Positions 49,475 to 57,780 of a DNA stretch of 64,000 nt are shown one piece after another. The notes beneath the pieces are model-generated. The model was not told the origin of the DNA. It worked only from the letters and a program-made list of their open reading frames with translations, and ran no database searches. This DNA comes from Myxococcales bacterium. Lineage in GTDB: Bacteria > Myxococcota_A > Polyangia > Polyangiales > GCA-016699535. Within the stretch, counting starts at the first letter, position 1. The number at the start of each line of letters is the position of its first letter. The position numbers and the translations under genes were made by a program. The DNA lies in contig CP064980.1 in assembly GCA_016699535.1 (NCBI GenBank), positions 2,798,001 to 2,862,000 on the forward strand. Direction: 5' to 3'.

Positions 49475-51845
49475 ATGACTGAACCTGGCGCGAGCTTCGA
49501 TAGCCCACCTGAAACCCCACACCGGTCTGGCCCGCCGCCATTGAAGCATACGCCAAGACCGCCTGCTTTTTCCTTTGGAGTAGGCGATGAAGAAGCCTTG
49601 AAAAAGATTCGTAAGCACACCACGCCCGCTGGCCGCATTGTAGCGGTCTCGGTGGTGCTTGGCGCGATTGCGCTTGGCTTCATGTACTATCAGCAGCACA
49701 AAGCGCTCGAGCAAGCCAAAGCTGCTTACTACAAGGCTCACGAAGCGCCCACTACCGAAGCGTTCTTAAGCGAAATTCGCCGTATTTTTACCTGAGACCT
49801 CTTACGATGAACTGCAAGTCGAGATCATCGATAAGATGGGTCAGTACCGTGACGCCAAAGCCGTCCCCTTACTTATTGAACAGCTTAATGAAGGAGGTGT
49901 AGTGCGCCGCGCCGCTGCATTGGCGCTATCGGCCATTGGTTCACCGGGAGCCGACTCTGCAAAAGCCAAACTTTTAGATGTGTTGCCTAAATGCGATGAG
50001 CGCGATCAGTCGCAAGTTGTCTGGGCGCTTGCAGTGCTTGGCGAAAGGGCTGCTGCCGACGCCATCGTCGAAGCATTCAGCGAAGGACGTTTGCAATCGC
50101 AGCCAGGCTTTGACCCTAAAGTGATCGTTGATGCGGTCGGTGTAACAAAACTCGCCAACGACAAGCTGCTCAAACACGACCAAGAGGCCGTGCGGCTTTT
50201 GGTGGCTCAAGCCCTTGCTGAAGAAGCCAGCCCTGCCGTGGTCGGCCCGCTAAAAACCCTGCTGGATCAAGAGCTTGCACGAGAACCCGCGGATCAGTCT
50301 CAAGAAGTTTTGCGCGCAGCCGTAGCGGGTCTTGGCCGCACTGGCGATCCGAGTGCCGCGGCACGTTTATTTGCGTTGTTCGAACAAAAGCCAGGTATGA
50401 AAGCCAGCGTCATGGAGTCCTTGCGCAAATCGACCGCAGCCCCCGGCCTCATCACGTTGTTCAAACTCGCCAAGGATCTCGACAGCAAACAACAGCTTGT
50501 TCGTTTTATCCGACTTAGTCATGACCCTCGAGCCAAGGAGTTTCTCGTAGGCTTGCTTAAGGACGAAGACGATAGCATTCAAAAGCACGCAGCTTTTGGC
50601 CTAGCAGAGATGGGTGACAGCAGCGCGAACGCGTTGCTGCTTGGCTACGCTGCAGGCGACGATGACCCTCTTGCTATCGAGGCTTTACAAGCCTTGCGCA
50701 ACGTCGCTCAAGAGCCGGATGTAAGCGCTTAGCGCTTTGTTCAGGACCGGCCTGGGCGCAAAGCAGCGGCGATGCGTGCACTTGCCGCCACGGGATCAGC
50801 GCGAGCTGGCAGCATTTTGCTCTCTGAACTCAAGGGAGATGACATCGAGTCTGCCGCTATCGCACTCGGCGAACTGCGCTATGAGCCAGCCTATGGCAAG
50901 TTGTTGAGCATGCTCAAACGTCCGAGCAACATCGATTTCTCTCAGCCTTCTCGAAAGAGCGAAGAAGCTTATCGAAACCGATTGTTGGCCGTTCAAGCGC
51001 TGGCTTATTTTGACAAACCGGAAACCGCAAAGAGCTTTGCTGCTATCGTAGAAGATACCGCAGATGACGCGCGTTTGCGCGCAAATGCAGGCTCCGCCCT
51101 CGGCATGGTGGCCAATGATGAAACCATGAGCGAAGTAACCCGCAAAGTTGGCGACAGTAGTATCGAAGAGCGCACTCGCGTCTTTTATGCGCAAGCCCTT
51201 TGGCAGAAACCACAACCTACACTTGCACAGGCCTTTATGGACCTGGTGAGCTCAGCAAATGCTTGGGAAGTTCAGCGCGCAGCAGCCGTAGCTTTAGGCT
51301 ATTCGGCTGACACCTCATTGGCCGCAAAATTTCCAGCACTCCTGGAAAGCGAAAAAACCCGTCGCGCAGCAGCGCTGTCACTTACCCTGGGCGCTGATGA
51401 AAACGGGGCACGTAAACTTCTTGATGCCCTTTTGCAATACAGTGACGTGCGTGACATCTTGGAAGAAACCGTGCTGCGAGAAGACACGGATTGGTTCAAC
51501 GTGCTCAATGAAGCCATGTTCAAGTCTGGGCAAATCTTTAGACGCATAAAGGTTGCAAAGGTTCTGCAAGAAGGCAAAGCCGAGCAAAGTTTTAGTTTTG
51601 CTTGGGCCCATCTCATGGGTCGCATGAAAGCTGGCTGGGATAGGCCCACAGGGATCACAGCGATTAAGCTCCGCAACTTGCTCTACGCGACACTCACTGG
51701 CGAAGACGAGACCTACCGCGAACTTGCTGCCGATGCACTCGATACCATTGGTGAGCGAGGTCTTTTGCTTGCAGTAAGAGACAGCAAAGGCCCAGGCACC
51801 GAAGCGGCTCGACGCGCGCTGTATCGTCCTGTTGTGGGGGAGTAG
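49475..51845 (+). CDS. HEAT-repeat membrane protein (frame break and in-frame TAG)
   Basis: About 789 residues when repaired. The ATG follows AAGGGAG. A Pro-rich N-terminus (RSGPPPLKHTPRPP) precedes one membrane helix (IVAVSVVLGAIALGFMYY), then an extended HEAT-like solenoid (AVPLLIEQLNEGGVVRRAAA and many similar units). The frame breaks at 49785-49789: removing one T joins LSEIRRI to LPETSYDEL. An in-frame TAG at 50730-50732 (VSA*RFVQDRP) would be CAG with one C-to-T change; reading continues in frame to 51845. Topology: bitopic, with the solenoid probably periplasmic. Partners unknown. Confidence 0.7.
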
Positions 51846-51873
51846 CAACACATGTTTTTTTCATCACCTGGAG

Positions 51874-52008
51874 AGAGCCACAAGCGGGGTAGGCTTGCTG
51901 GAGCTTTCAAGACCACACGGTCGGCGCATAAACTAAGTCGTTTAGACCAGCGATAACTTCAGGCTCTCTAGGAAGATGCTCCTGCAAGCCCACCCCGCTT
52001 GCGGCTCT
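51874..52008. repeat. Large imperfect inverted repeat with internal hairpins
   Basis: A 30-base arm at 51874-51903 (AGAGCCACAAGCGGGGTAGG...) pairs with 51979-52008 at about 27 of 30 positions. The 75-base loop contains two further short hairpins (GACC-ACAC-GGTC and TAAAC...GTTTA). It starts 28 bases after the HEAT gene stop. It could be a structured transcript end, a small RNA or a miniature transposable element; no second copy was seen in this window. Confidence 0.6.
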
Positions 52009-52483
52009 AAGCGCCTAGGTTGAAGCATTGATCTACCAAAGAACTAGTCAGTCTTCTAGCCAGTGAAGCTGATGACTTGAGACACCGGTTTCAATGAACC
52101 AAGGCTCTTCCGGGAATTTAGTGGGTAAGTTGAGTGGAGGGAAAGCATAGAGTTTTGTGCACACTAATGGCCATGCGGGTCCACTTGCCAGTGACCAACA
52201 AGCCATTGCGGGAGGCGCAAATGTTACCCATAATTCTTGATTTTACATGGGGCCAACATCGCCAACTGGGGCCCCATGTGACCAGCGTTGGAGGGAAGTC
52301 CGCGATTCTGGCATCATTCTGCTCGCGCAGTTATCCCGGTTTTCTATTCCAAGCCCTTGAAAGTAAAAAAAAATTCAATGTACGACTATTAGCTACAAGT
52401 AAGGTGTTCTCCTTGGCACCTAAATTGCAAAGGTTACCTTGGAGTAGATTGAACAAAAAATGAGATACTAATAGGGAGTTGTC
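52009..52483. other. Non-coding gap before the duplicated lipoprotein
   Basis: About 475 bases without a gene I would support. A 109-codon open frame at 52134-52463 has no family resemblance, ribosome site or codon pattern. The last 60 bases carry the AGGGAG ribosome site of the next gene. The stretch looks richer in A+T than its surroundings. Confidence 0.4.
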
Positions 52484-53482
52484 ATGAGTTTTAAAATTAG
52501 TAACGTTTGTAGTCTAATTGGTGCAATCCAGATTTGCTGTGTAATTTCCAGTGCATGTAGTGTTTCCAGCGGCAATTCGATTGCTTCCTCAGATGACGCT
52601 CAAGAAAACCAACCGGAAACGTTTTGCATCTTGGGCACGGATGAAGGTTTAAAAGCAGCGGTTCTGACCGAGGTCGACAATTGGAACGAGAATAACCTTC
52701 CTAGTAACCATGGCCCGAATAGTTATGAGGACCTAGCGAATGCTCTCAGAGACTATATTAAAGTCGCACCAATGGGAGATAGTTATGCCGTTGGAAGGAC
52801 CGCTGACTTTCTCAATACTGAGAATCCTTTCTTACAAGTGTCATCGATTTCCGGGATTGAATTTTCCTTTGTTTTTGACAAAACCCGTGAGATAGTATCG
52901 TACACCGCTTCTGGTATTGAGATTGAAAACGAACCTTTAGAAGCAGCGGTTCTGGCCGAGGTCAACACTTGGGACGAGAATAACCTTCCTAGTAACCATG
53001 GCCCGAATAGTTATGAGGACCTAGCGAATGCTCTCAGTGAGTATGGCATTGAAGTCGCACCACAGGGAGATGGTTATGCCATTGGAAGGAACGCCAATTT
53101 TCTCACATCGCCTTATTCATCACTGAGAGTGACCACAACAACCGAAGAGAACGAAGTGGCCTATGTGCTAGGTTTTGTTAAAGAAGGCAACGAATTTAGT
53201 GATGTTCAAATCTCTAAATCCACAATCGATCCACGTTTCATTGATGACACTGGTATTTGCCGAGACGAAGCTTTGAATGCTTTGAGTACGACTTGCGGAG
53301 AGTTATCAAAACAATATTATCAAAACCATGGCGACCCACAAGGGCGAGCTGACGATAGTGCTGATGAACAAAAAGAGTATCTGCATTGCGTAATGGGTAC
53401 CGATAGTATTGAGACGACGGGAAACTCGATCAGTCTTGGAAAAACCCAGGAGTGTGAAGCCTGTATTCTTGTTTTTCCCTAG
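52484..53482 (+). CDS. Exported protein with recent internal tandem duplication
   Basis: 332 residues. The ATG follows AGGGAG. A hydrophobic signal segment ends in SSAC (Cys25), an imperfect lipobox. Two copies of an acidic domain follow (E.AAVL.EV..W.ENNLPSNHG... starting at about residues 58 and 154), each ending with AVGR or AIGR and a beta-rich part. DNA of the copies is almost identical over the first 100 bases, so the duplication is young. A Cys-rich C-terminal part (CRDEALNALSTTC, CVMGTD, CEACI) is shared with neither repeat. I recognise no family. A strong terminator follows. Confidence 0.65.
   Translation: MSFKISNVCSLIGAIQICCVISSACSVSSGNSIASSDDAQENQPETFCILGTDEGLKAAVLTEVDNWNENNLPSNHGPNSYEDLANALRDYIKVAPMGDSYAVGRTADFLNTENPFLQVSSISGIEFSFVFDKTREIVSYTASGIEIENEPLEAAVLAEVNTWDENNLPSNHGPNSYEDLANALSEYGIEVAPQGDGYAIGRNANFLTSPYSSLRVTTTTEENEVAYVLGFVKEGNEFSDVQISKSTIDPRFIDDTGICRDEALNALSTTCGELSKQYYQNHGDPQGRADDSADEQKEYLHCVMGTDSIETTGNSISLGKTQECEACILVFP
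52655..53098 (+). repeat. Direct tandem repeat inside the exported protein gene
   Basis: Copies begin at 52655 and 52943, offset by 288 bases (96 codons), and stay alignable for about 150 bases each. The core from CCTTCCTAGTAACC to GCTCTCAG is identical in both. The in-frame period shows duplication of a protein domain. Confidence 0.8.
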
Positions 53483-53551
53483 ACATAGGATGCAGAGTTG
53501 CACAACGGTTTGCAGTAAACCTACATCGGTCTGATGGACTGGCCGAAATTA

Positions 53552-53591
53552 AACGATACACCCAAACACTCGTTTGGGTGTATCGTTTTTT
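53552..53591 (+). terminator. Rho-independent terminator
   Basis: A perfect 16-base stem (AACGATACACCCAAAC, 53552-53567; GTTTGGGTGTATCGTT, 53572-53587) with a 4-base loop is followed by a T-run to 53591. It ends the transcript of the duplicated lipoprotein gene. The complementary A-run on the left lets it also work weakly for minus-strand transcripts. Confidence 0.9.
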
Positions 53592-53699
53592 CGACTGTGA
53601 ACAAGCATGTAGGGCCTGTCGCAAAAGGAATCGAAAAAGAGGGGTAAGTTTAATAGAGTAGCTGGATGAGCGTAAATGAGGGCACAACACGAGACACAT

Positions 53700-53820
53700 G
53701 GACTCCGGCTTTGCCAAAGTTTGAGCTCCTCGATGACTTGCCCGGTCACCTCGCTGACGAGCTCTTTGCTGACCCCCACACCATTGACCTCTTCAAGTTG
53801 CGTGCGAATATTTTCTTGAC
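53700..53820 (-). mobile_element. IS256-family transposase remnant
   Basis: A minus-strand frame reads ENIRTQLEEVNGVGVSKELV then SEVTGQVIEELKLWQSR, matching the conserved IR.HLEE.YGVEVS..LIS.VT..V.EEVK.WQ.R segment of Mutator/IS256 transposases. Only about 40 residues are recognisable; the catalytic DDE parts are missing and the following codons are degenerate. Remainder of the 53592-53886 gap shows nothing else clear. Confidence 0.55.
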
Positions 53821-53886
53821 TTGTCCTTTTGATCCGCCGCCTAGAAGGTGGACCGTTTTTCGGGGAGCAGGTCAACGCAAAGGCAG

Positions 53887-55071
53887 TTATTTCAAAGCTT
53901 GTTCTAAGTCGGCGATGAGGTCTTCTGTATCTTCGAGTCCGACAGAGAAGCGAACGAGGTTGTCGGGAATCCCGAGAATGTTGCGTTGCTCTTCGCTTTG
54001 ATCGAAGTAGCTCATAAGGGCCGGTTGCTCGATGAGCGACTCAACGCCCCCTAAGCTTGGAGCGATTTTAGGGATGCGCATCGCATCAATGAAGTGCGAG
54101 CAGTTTGCACCATCGCCTTTCACGGTAAAGGTTACCACGCCACCACCACCGCTCATGTACCTCTGATACAATGCATGGTCGGGATGAGAAGGCAAAGCAG
54201 GATACCAAACACGGTCAATCTTAGGATGCTTTTCGAGAAACTCTGCGACGGCAAGAGCGCTAGTGTTTTGCCACTGCACGCGAAGCGGTAAGGTTTTGAT
54301 GCCACGATGCACGAGATAGGCTGCATGTGGATCGCAAACGCTACCAAGCACGTCACGCACATCCCGGTTGAGTGAAATCAAACCGCTTTGGCCACAGACA
54401 ACGCCCGCAAGCACATCGTTGTGACCCGCAAGGTATTTGCTTGCACTATGGATCACTAAATCCACGCCGGATTCAAGGGGTCGCAAATTGACCGGCGTAG
54501 CAAAGGTTGCGTCAATGGCCGTTTTTACTTTCACTGATTTGCAAACCGCAACCATCTCTTCAAGATCGATCAACGCAAGATACGGGTTGGTGGGCATCTC
54601 ACTCAGCACAAGTTTGGTCTCGGGTCGCAGCGCAGCTTTTAGGGCGGCGATATCACCGGGCGGCACAAGCGTATGCTCGACACCAAAGCGCTGCAGAAAC
54701 TCGCGCATGAACTGCTTGGTACGTCTGTAACAATCTGCAAAGAGGACCACGTGGGACCCTGATTTGCACAACGCAAAAAGTACCGAGGTCACAGCCGCCA
54801 TGCCGCTTGAAAACAACAACGCACTTTGTGCGCCTTCAAGATTGGCGAGTTTTTCTTCAACCCAGGCCACTGACGGATTACCGTAGCGGCCATACTCCTG
54901 ACGCTCTTTCTCGCCGCGCATGTAAGCCACAAGCTCGGCGGTGTTTTCAAAAGCATAGGTTGCCGTTTGTACAATCGGAGGGGTTACAGCGTCGTGCGCG
55001 AAGATTTTCGCTTCACCAGCATGCACCGCACGTGTGTTTAGACCCAAAGTGTTTTTGCCATCGTTTGCCAT
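53887..55071 (-). CDS. Cys/Met metabolism PLP-dependent enzyme
   Basis: 394 residues of the cystathionine gamma-synthase / methionine gamma-lyase / O-acylhomoserine sulfhydrylase family. N-terminal RAVHAGE and PPIVQTATYAF, substrate-side EYGRYGNPS, PLP-stacking SSGMAAVTS, DATFATP and the Schiff-base Lys in SASKYLAGHNDVLAG. C-terminal SLGGVESLIEQPA. Which reaction it catalyses cannot be told from motifs; cystathionine gamma-synthase or lyase is most likely. The frame is intact and it begins at an ATG after a short gap. Monocistronic by position. Confidence 0.88.
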   Translation of the reverse strand: MANDGKNTLGLNTRAVHAGEAKIFAHDAVTPPIVQTATYAFENTAELVAYMRGEKERQEYGRYGNPSVAWVEEKLANLEGAQSALLFSSGMAAVTSVLFALCKSGSHVVLFADCYRRTKQFMREFLQRFGVEHTLVPPGDIAALKAALRPETKLVLSEMPTNPYLALIDLEEMVAVCKSVKVKTAIDATFATPVNLRPLESGVDLVIHSASKYLAGHNDVLAGVVCGQSGLISLNRDVRDVLGSVCDPHAAYLVHRGIKTLPLRVQWQNTSALAVAEFLEKHPKIDRVWYPALPSHPDHALYQRYMSGGGGVVTFTVKGDGANCSHFIDAMRIPKIAPSLGGVESLIEQPALMSYFDQSEEQRNILGIPDNLVRFSVGLEDTEDLIADLEQALK

Positions 55072-55161
55072 GGTAGGGGCACCTTATACACTACAACCGC
55101 GCATGTCAGAAATGGCGTAAAATTTAGCAAAAGATGACATCTTTGGCTGTTTTAAAGCGTT

Positions 55162-56004
55162 TTAATTGCCACAATTGTCTTGTTTAGCTTTTTCTAGCAC
55201 TGCCACAAACAGGCTCTTTTGGGCTTGGTAACTGCCTGGATAGAGCCACACGAAGGCTTCGGTAGGACGGTGGCCAGGCCCATCCAAGGCCTGGTCTGAA
55301 AACTGGGAATGGTGCGCTTTGAGCAACCGCAGCCTCTGCTCAACGCAGACCTCTAGCTCGAAATCGCCGTGCGCTCGGCTTGGCGCAAAGGCCCAATACT
55401 CCCCCACGCCCAAGCCCTGCTCTTTTTGCGCAAGGCTCTTTACCAAGGCCCCTACAGCTCGATGATGGCCATGTCGTGTGCCGGTCGGATCATCTTTAAC
55501 GTGCATCGTTACCACTACCTGCGGCGCAAGCTTCCGTATCATCTGCCTGAGACGCGAGCGCATCTCTTTTACCCCACCTGGCACTTGCTTATTCCAACAC
55601 TGCAAACTTTGTTCAGGATCTTGGTTGAACTCTGCATCAACATTCGCTGAACTTGGATAAAGATAAAAAAGCTTGGCGCCCGCAATCGTTGCAGCATTTC
55701 TCATTTCGCCATCACGAAGCTGCGCGACATAGCTGCGCGGATAGTCGCGTCGCTCGTGCATGATGCCATCGGAGGTTTTTTCAAGCACACGTCCGCCTTC
55801 GCCGTGGCTAAATACCAGCAAACAGGTTGAGACGCCAGCATCTCGAAGTTTAGCTAAGGTGCCACCGACGTACATGGCCTCATCGTCTGGATGAGCCGTA
55901 ATGAACAACACCTGGCATGCACTTTTAGCTCGTCGCTTAGGCGCCGGGCCCGAAGCACATGACGCAAGCAATGTGCAGGCTATAAGTACGTCCAGGGCCC
56001 GCAC
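55162..56004 (-). CDS. PIG-L family deacetylase, lipoprotein form
   Basis: 280 residues with an N-terminal lipobox (LASC, Cys16), which is unusual because most PIG-L enzymes are cytoplasmic. The zinc motif AHPDDE (37-42), HGEGG, the YPRSYVAQLRDGEM segment and GHHRAVGAL (ligand His) are intact. Family members remove N-acetyl groups from GlcNAc-containing molecules; a surface or periplasmic glycan substrate is inferred from the anchor. It starts nine bases after the nuoI stop and may be carried on the nuo transcript. Confidence 0.85.
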   Translation of the reverse strand: MRALDVLIACTLLASCASGPAPKRRAKSACQVLFITAHPDDEAMYVGGTLAKLRDAGVSTCLLVFSHGEGGRVLEKTSDGIMHERRDYPRSYVAQLRDGEMRNAATIAGAKLFYLYPSSANVDAEFNQDPEQSLQCWNKQVPGGVKEMRSRLRQMIRKLAPQVVVTMHVKDDPTGTRHGHHRAVGALVKSLAQKEQGLGVGEYWAFAPSRAHGDFELEVCVEQRLRLLKAHHSQFSDQALDGPGHRPTEAFVWLYPGSYQAQKSLFVAVLEKAKQDNCGN

Positions 56005-56012
56005 AATGAAGA

Positions 56013-56594
56013 TCAGTGTTTTTCACGGTCGATGCCGGGATGGTCTGCTTCGCCGGGTTCATGCCGTGGGTTTTTGGTTTCGAAACTTCCGTCCTGAGAG
56101 GGGATCGAAAGCAAGGTTTCTTTGTTGAACATAAAATGCTTGCGGTCGGCCGAAGCGGGAACATGCATACCCGTATCCATGCGAATAGCATCACAAGGGC
56201 ACGCCTCCACACAATAACCACAGAAGATGCAACGCAGCTCATCAATCACGAAGACTTTAGGGAAGCGTTCATAACCATGGCGAGGGTCACCTTCTTCGTA
56301 CTCACCAGCCTCGATATGAATGCATTGCGCAGGGCATGCCGTGCTGCAACAAAGACACGCCACACAACGTGGGGATCCATCAAGACGCTGAGTGAGGCGA
56401 TGCACACCACGAAAGCGTTCGGGATAAACACGTGTTTCTTCTGGATAGTGAATGGTGTCGATGTCGCCCTTTTCTCGACTTGAAAAGGTGTTCTTAAAGA
56501 AGCGTTTCATCGTGAAAGCAAGGCCTTTGGCTATTTCAGGCACGTAGCTCTGTTCCGATATGCTTCGCTTCGGCTTGTAAATCAGCTTGGCCAT
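56013..56594 (-). CDS. nuoI: NADH-quinone oxidoreductase subunit I
   Basis: Peripheral-arm subunit of complex I with two [4Fe-4S] clusters (N6a, N6b): CVACLCCSTACPAQCI and CIFCGYCVEACPCDAI, each a complete 8-Cys ferredoxin pattern. 193 residues. It passes electrons toward NuoB. Starts three bases after nuoH. The His/Lys/Asp-rich tail is longer than in E. coli. Confidence 0.95.
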   Translation of the reverse strand: MAKLIYKPKRSISEQSYVPEIAKGLAFTMKRFFKNTFSSREKGDIDTIHYPEETRVYPERFRGVHRLTQRLDGSPRCVACLCCSTACPAQCIHIEAGEYEEGDPRHGYERFPKVFVIDELRCIFCGYCVEACPCDAIRMDTGMHVPASADRKHFMFNKETLLSIPSQDGSFETKNPRHEPGEADHPGIDREKH

Positions 56595-56597
56595 CGC

Positions 56598-57780
56598 CTA
56601 GGCCCCTCCCAGCAGCAAAATAAAAAGTGCGGTGGCAAAGATATTCACTAGCGCCAAAGGGAGTAAACCCTTCCAGCATAGCTTCATGATTTGATCATAA
56701 CGAAAACGCGGCAAGGTCCAGCGCACCATCAGCTGAACCCATATCAGCACGACCACTTTAACCAAAAACACCCCGACACCCAACAAGACCACCGCAAGAT
56801 GTGGTAACGCGAACTGAAAGCCAAAAGCATCAATGCCGCCCACGCCGAGTCCTGGCAGATGATGGCCACCGAGAAAGATGGCTACCAATAGCGCTGATAG
56901 AAGCACCACCTCGATGGAATTCGCTCATGAAGAACATCCCGAACTTCATGCCCGAATACTCGGTCAGATAACCGCCAACGATTTCACTCTCGCCTTCTGG
57001 CACATCGAAAGGTACGCGCTTGGTTTCGGCAATCGAGGCCGCAAAAAACAAAATAAAGGCAAAGGGCTGCACGACAATGCCCCATAGGGGAAGCGCGCCC
57101 CAATGGTGGCTCATTTGCCATTGCACCATATCTTCAAGACGAAGACTGCCGTAAACCATGAAACAGCCGACAAGGGTAAGTCCCAAAACGACCTCATAGC
57201 TCACGAGCTGTCCGGCAGCGCGAAGTCCACCCAGCAACGAATATTTGTTGTTGCTTGAATAACCAGCAACGGCCGCGCCAACAATTCCGGTGCCCGCGAT
57301 CGCGAAAATAAACAAAACACCAACATTGATTGAGGCTACTTGCATAGGAATGGCCGGGCCGTCCGGAAGCAGCGAGTTCGGAGCAAAGCCAAACGAATCC
57401 ATCAAATGCTCTGGGTAGAGTGTGCCACCAAAGGGAACCACCGCAAAAGCAAAGATCGCCGGAACCAGAGCAATCATCGGGGCGATAGCGTGAAGCAGTT
57501 TGTCACCATCGGGCGGAACAAAATCTTCTTTAAAAATCATCTTCATGGCATCGGCCAAAGGATGCAAAAGGCCAGCCAATGTGATGTTGAAACTGACTTG
57601 CTTACCGAAAAAGTTAAAGCGCACTGGGATACCCGCGCGCACGGGCCCGATGTGGTCTTGGATCATTGTGCTTTAACGTCACTCAGCCCAAACAAGCATC
57701 GAAGCAAAAGCCCCAACGACTACGCCAAGAATAAAAATCATTTTAGCCAAGGTCCAAACGACCAGTGCCGTAATACTCAT
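56598..57780 (-). CDS. nuoH: NADH-quinone oxidoreductase subunit H (frame break and two in-frame stops)
   Basis: Membrane subunit at the quinone site of complex I. The ATG at 57780 overlaps the nuoG stop (ATGA) and starts MSITALVVWTLAKMIFILGV. Two in-frame stops, TGA (57679-57681) and TAA (57673-57675), interrupt the conserved WAERR(Q)S.MIQD segment; each is one C-to-T step from CGA and CAA. Reading then continues IGPVRAG, GLLHPLADAMKMIFKEDFVP. A further break at 56916-56917 (one extra base) joins FMSEF to IEVVLLSALLVAIF. Repaired length about 393 residues with 8-9 helices. An intact nuoH is expected, so these lesions are doubtful biology. Confidence 0.88.

Noticed and set aside
28227..50732. 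TAG as a recoded sense codon (amber suppression)
   Set aside because: Conserved genes with normal ends, for example sucD (502-504), terminate in TAG, so TAG is a working stop codon here.
52134..52463. 109-codon open frame before the duplicated lipoprotein
   Set aside because: No ribosome site, no domain, irregular composition; the region is better read as non-coding.
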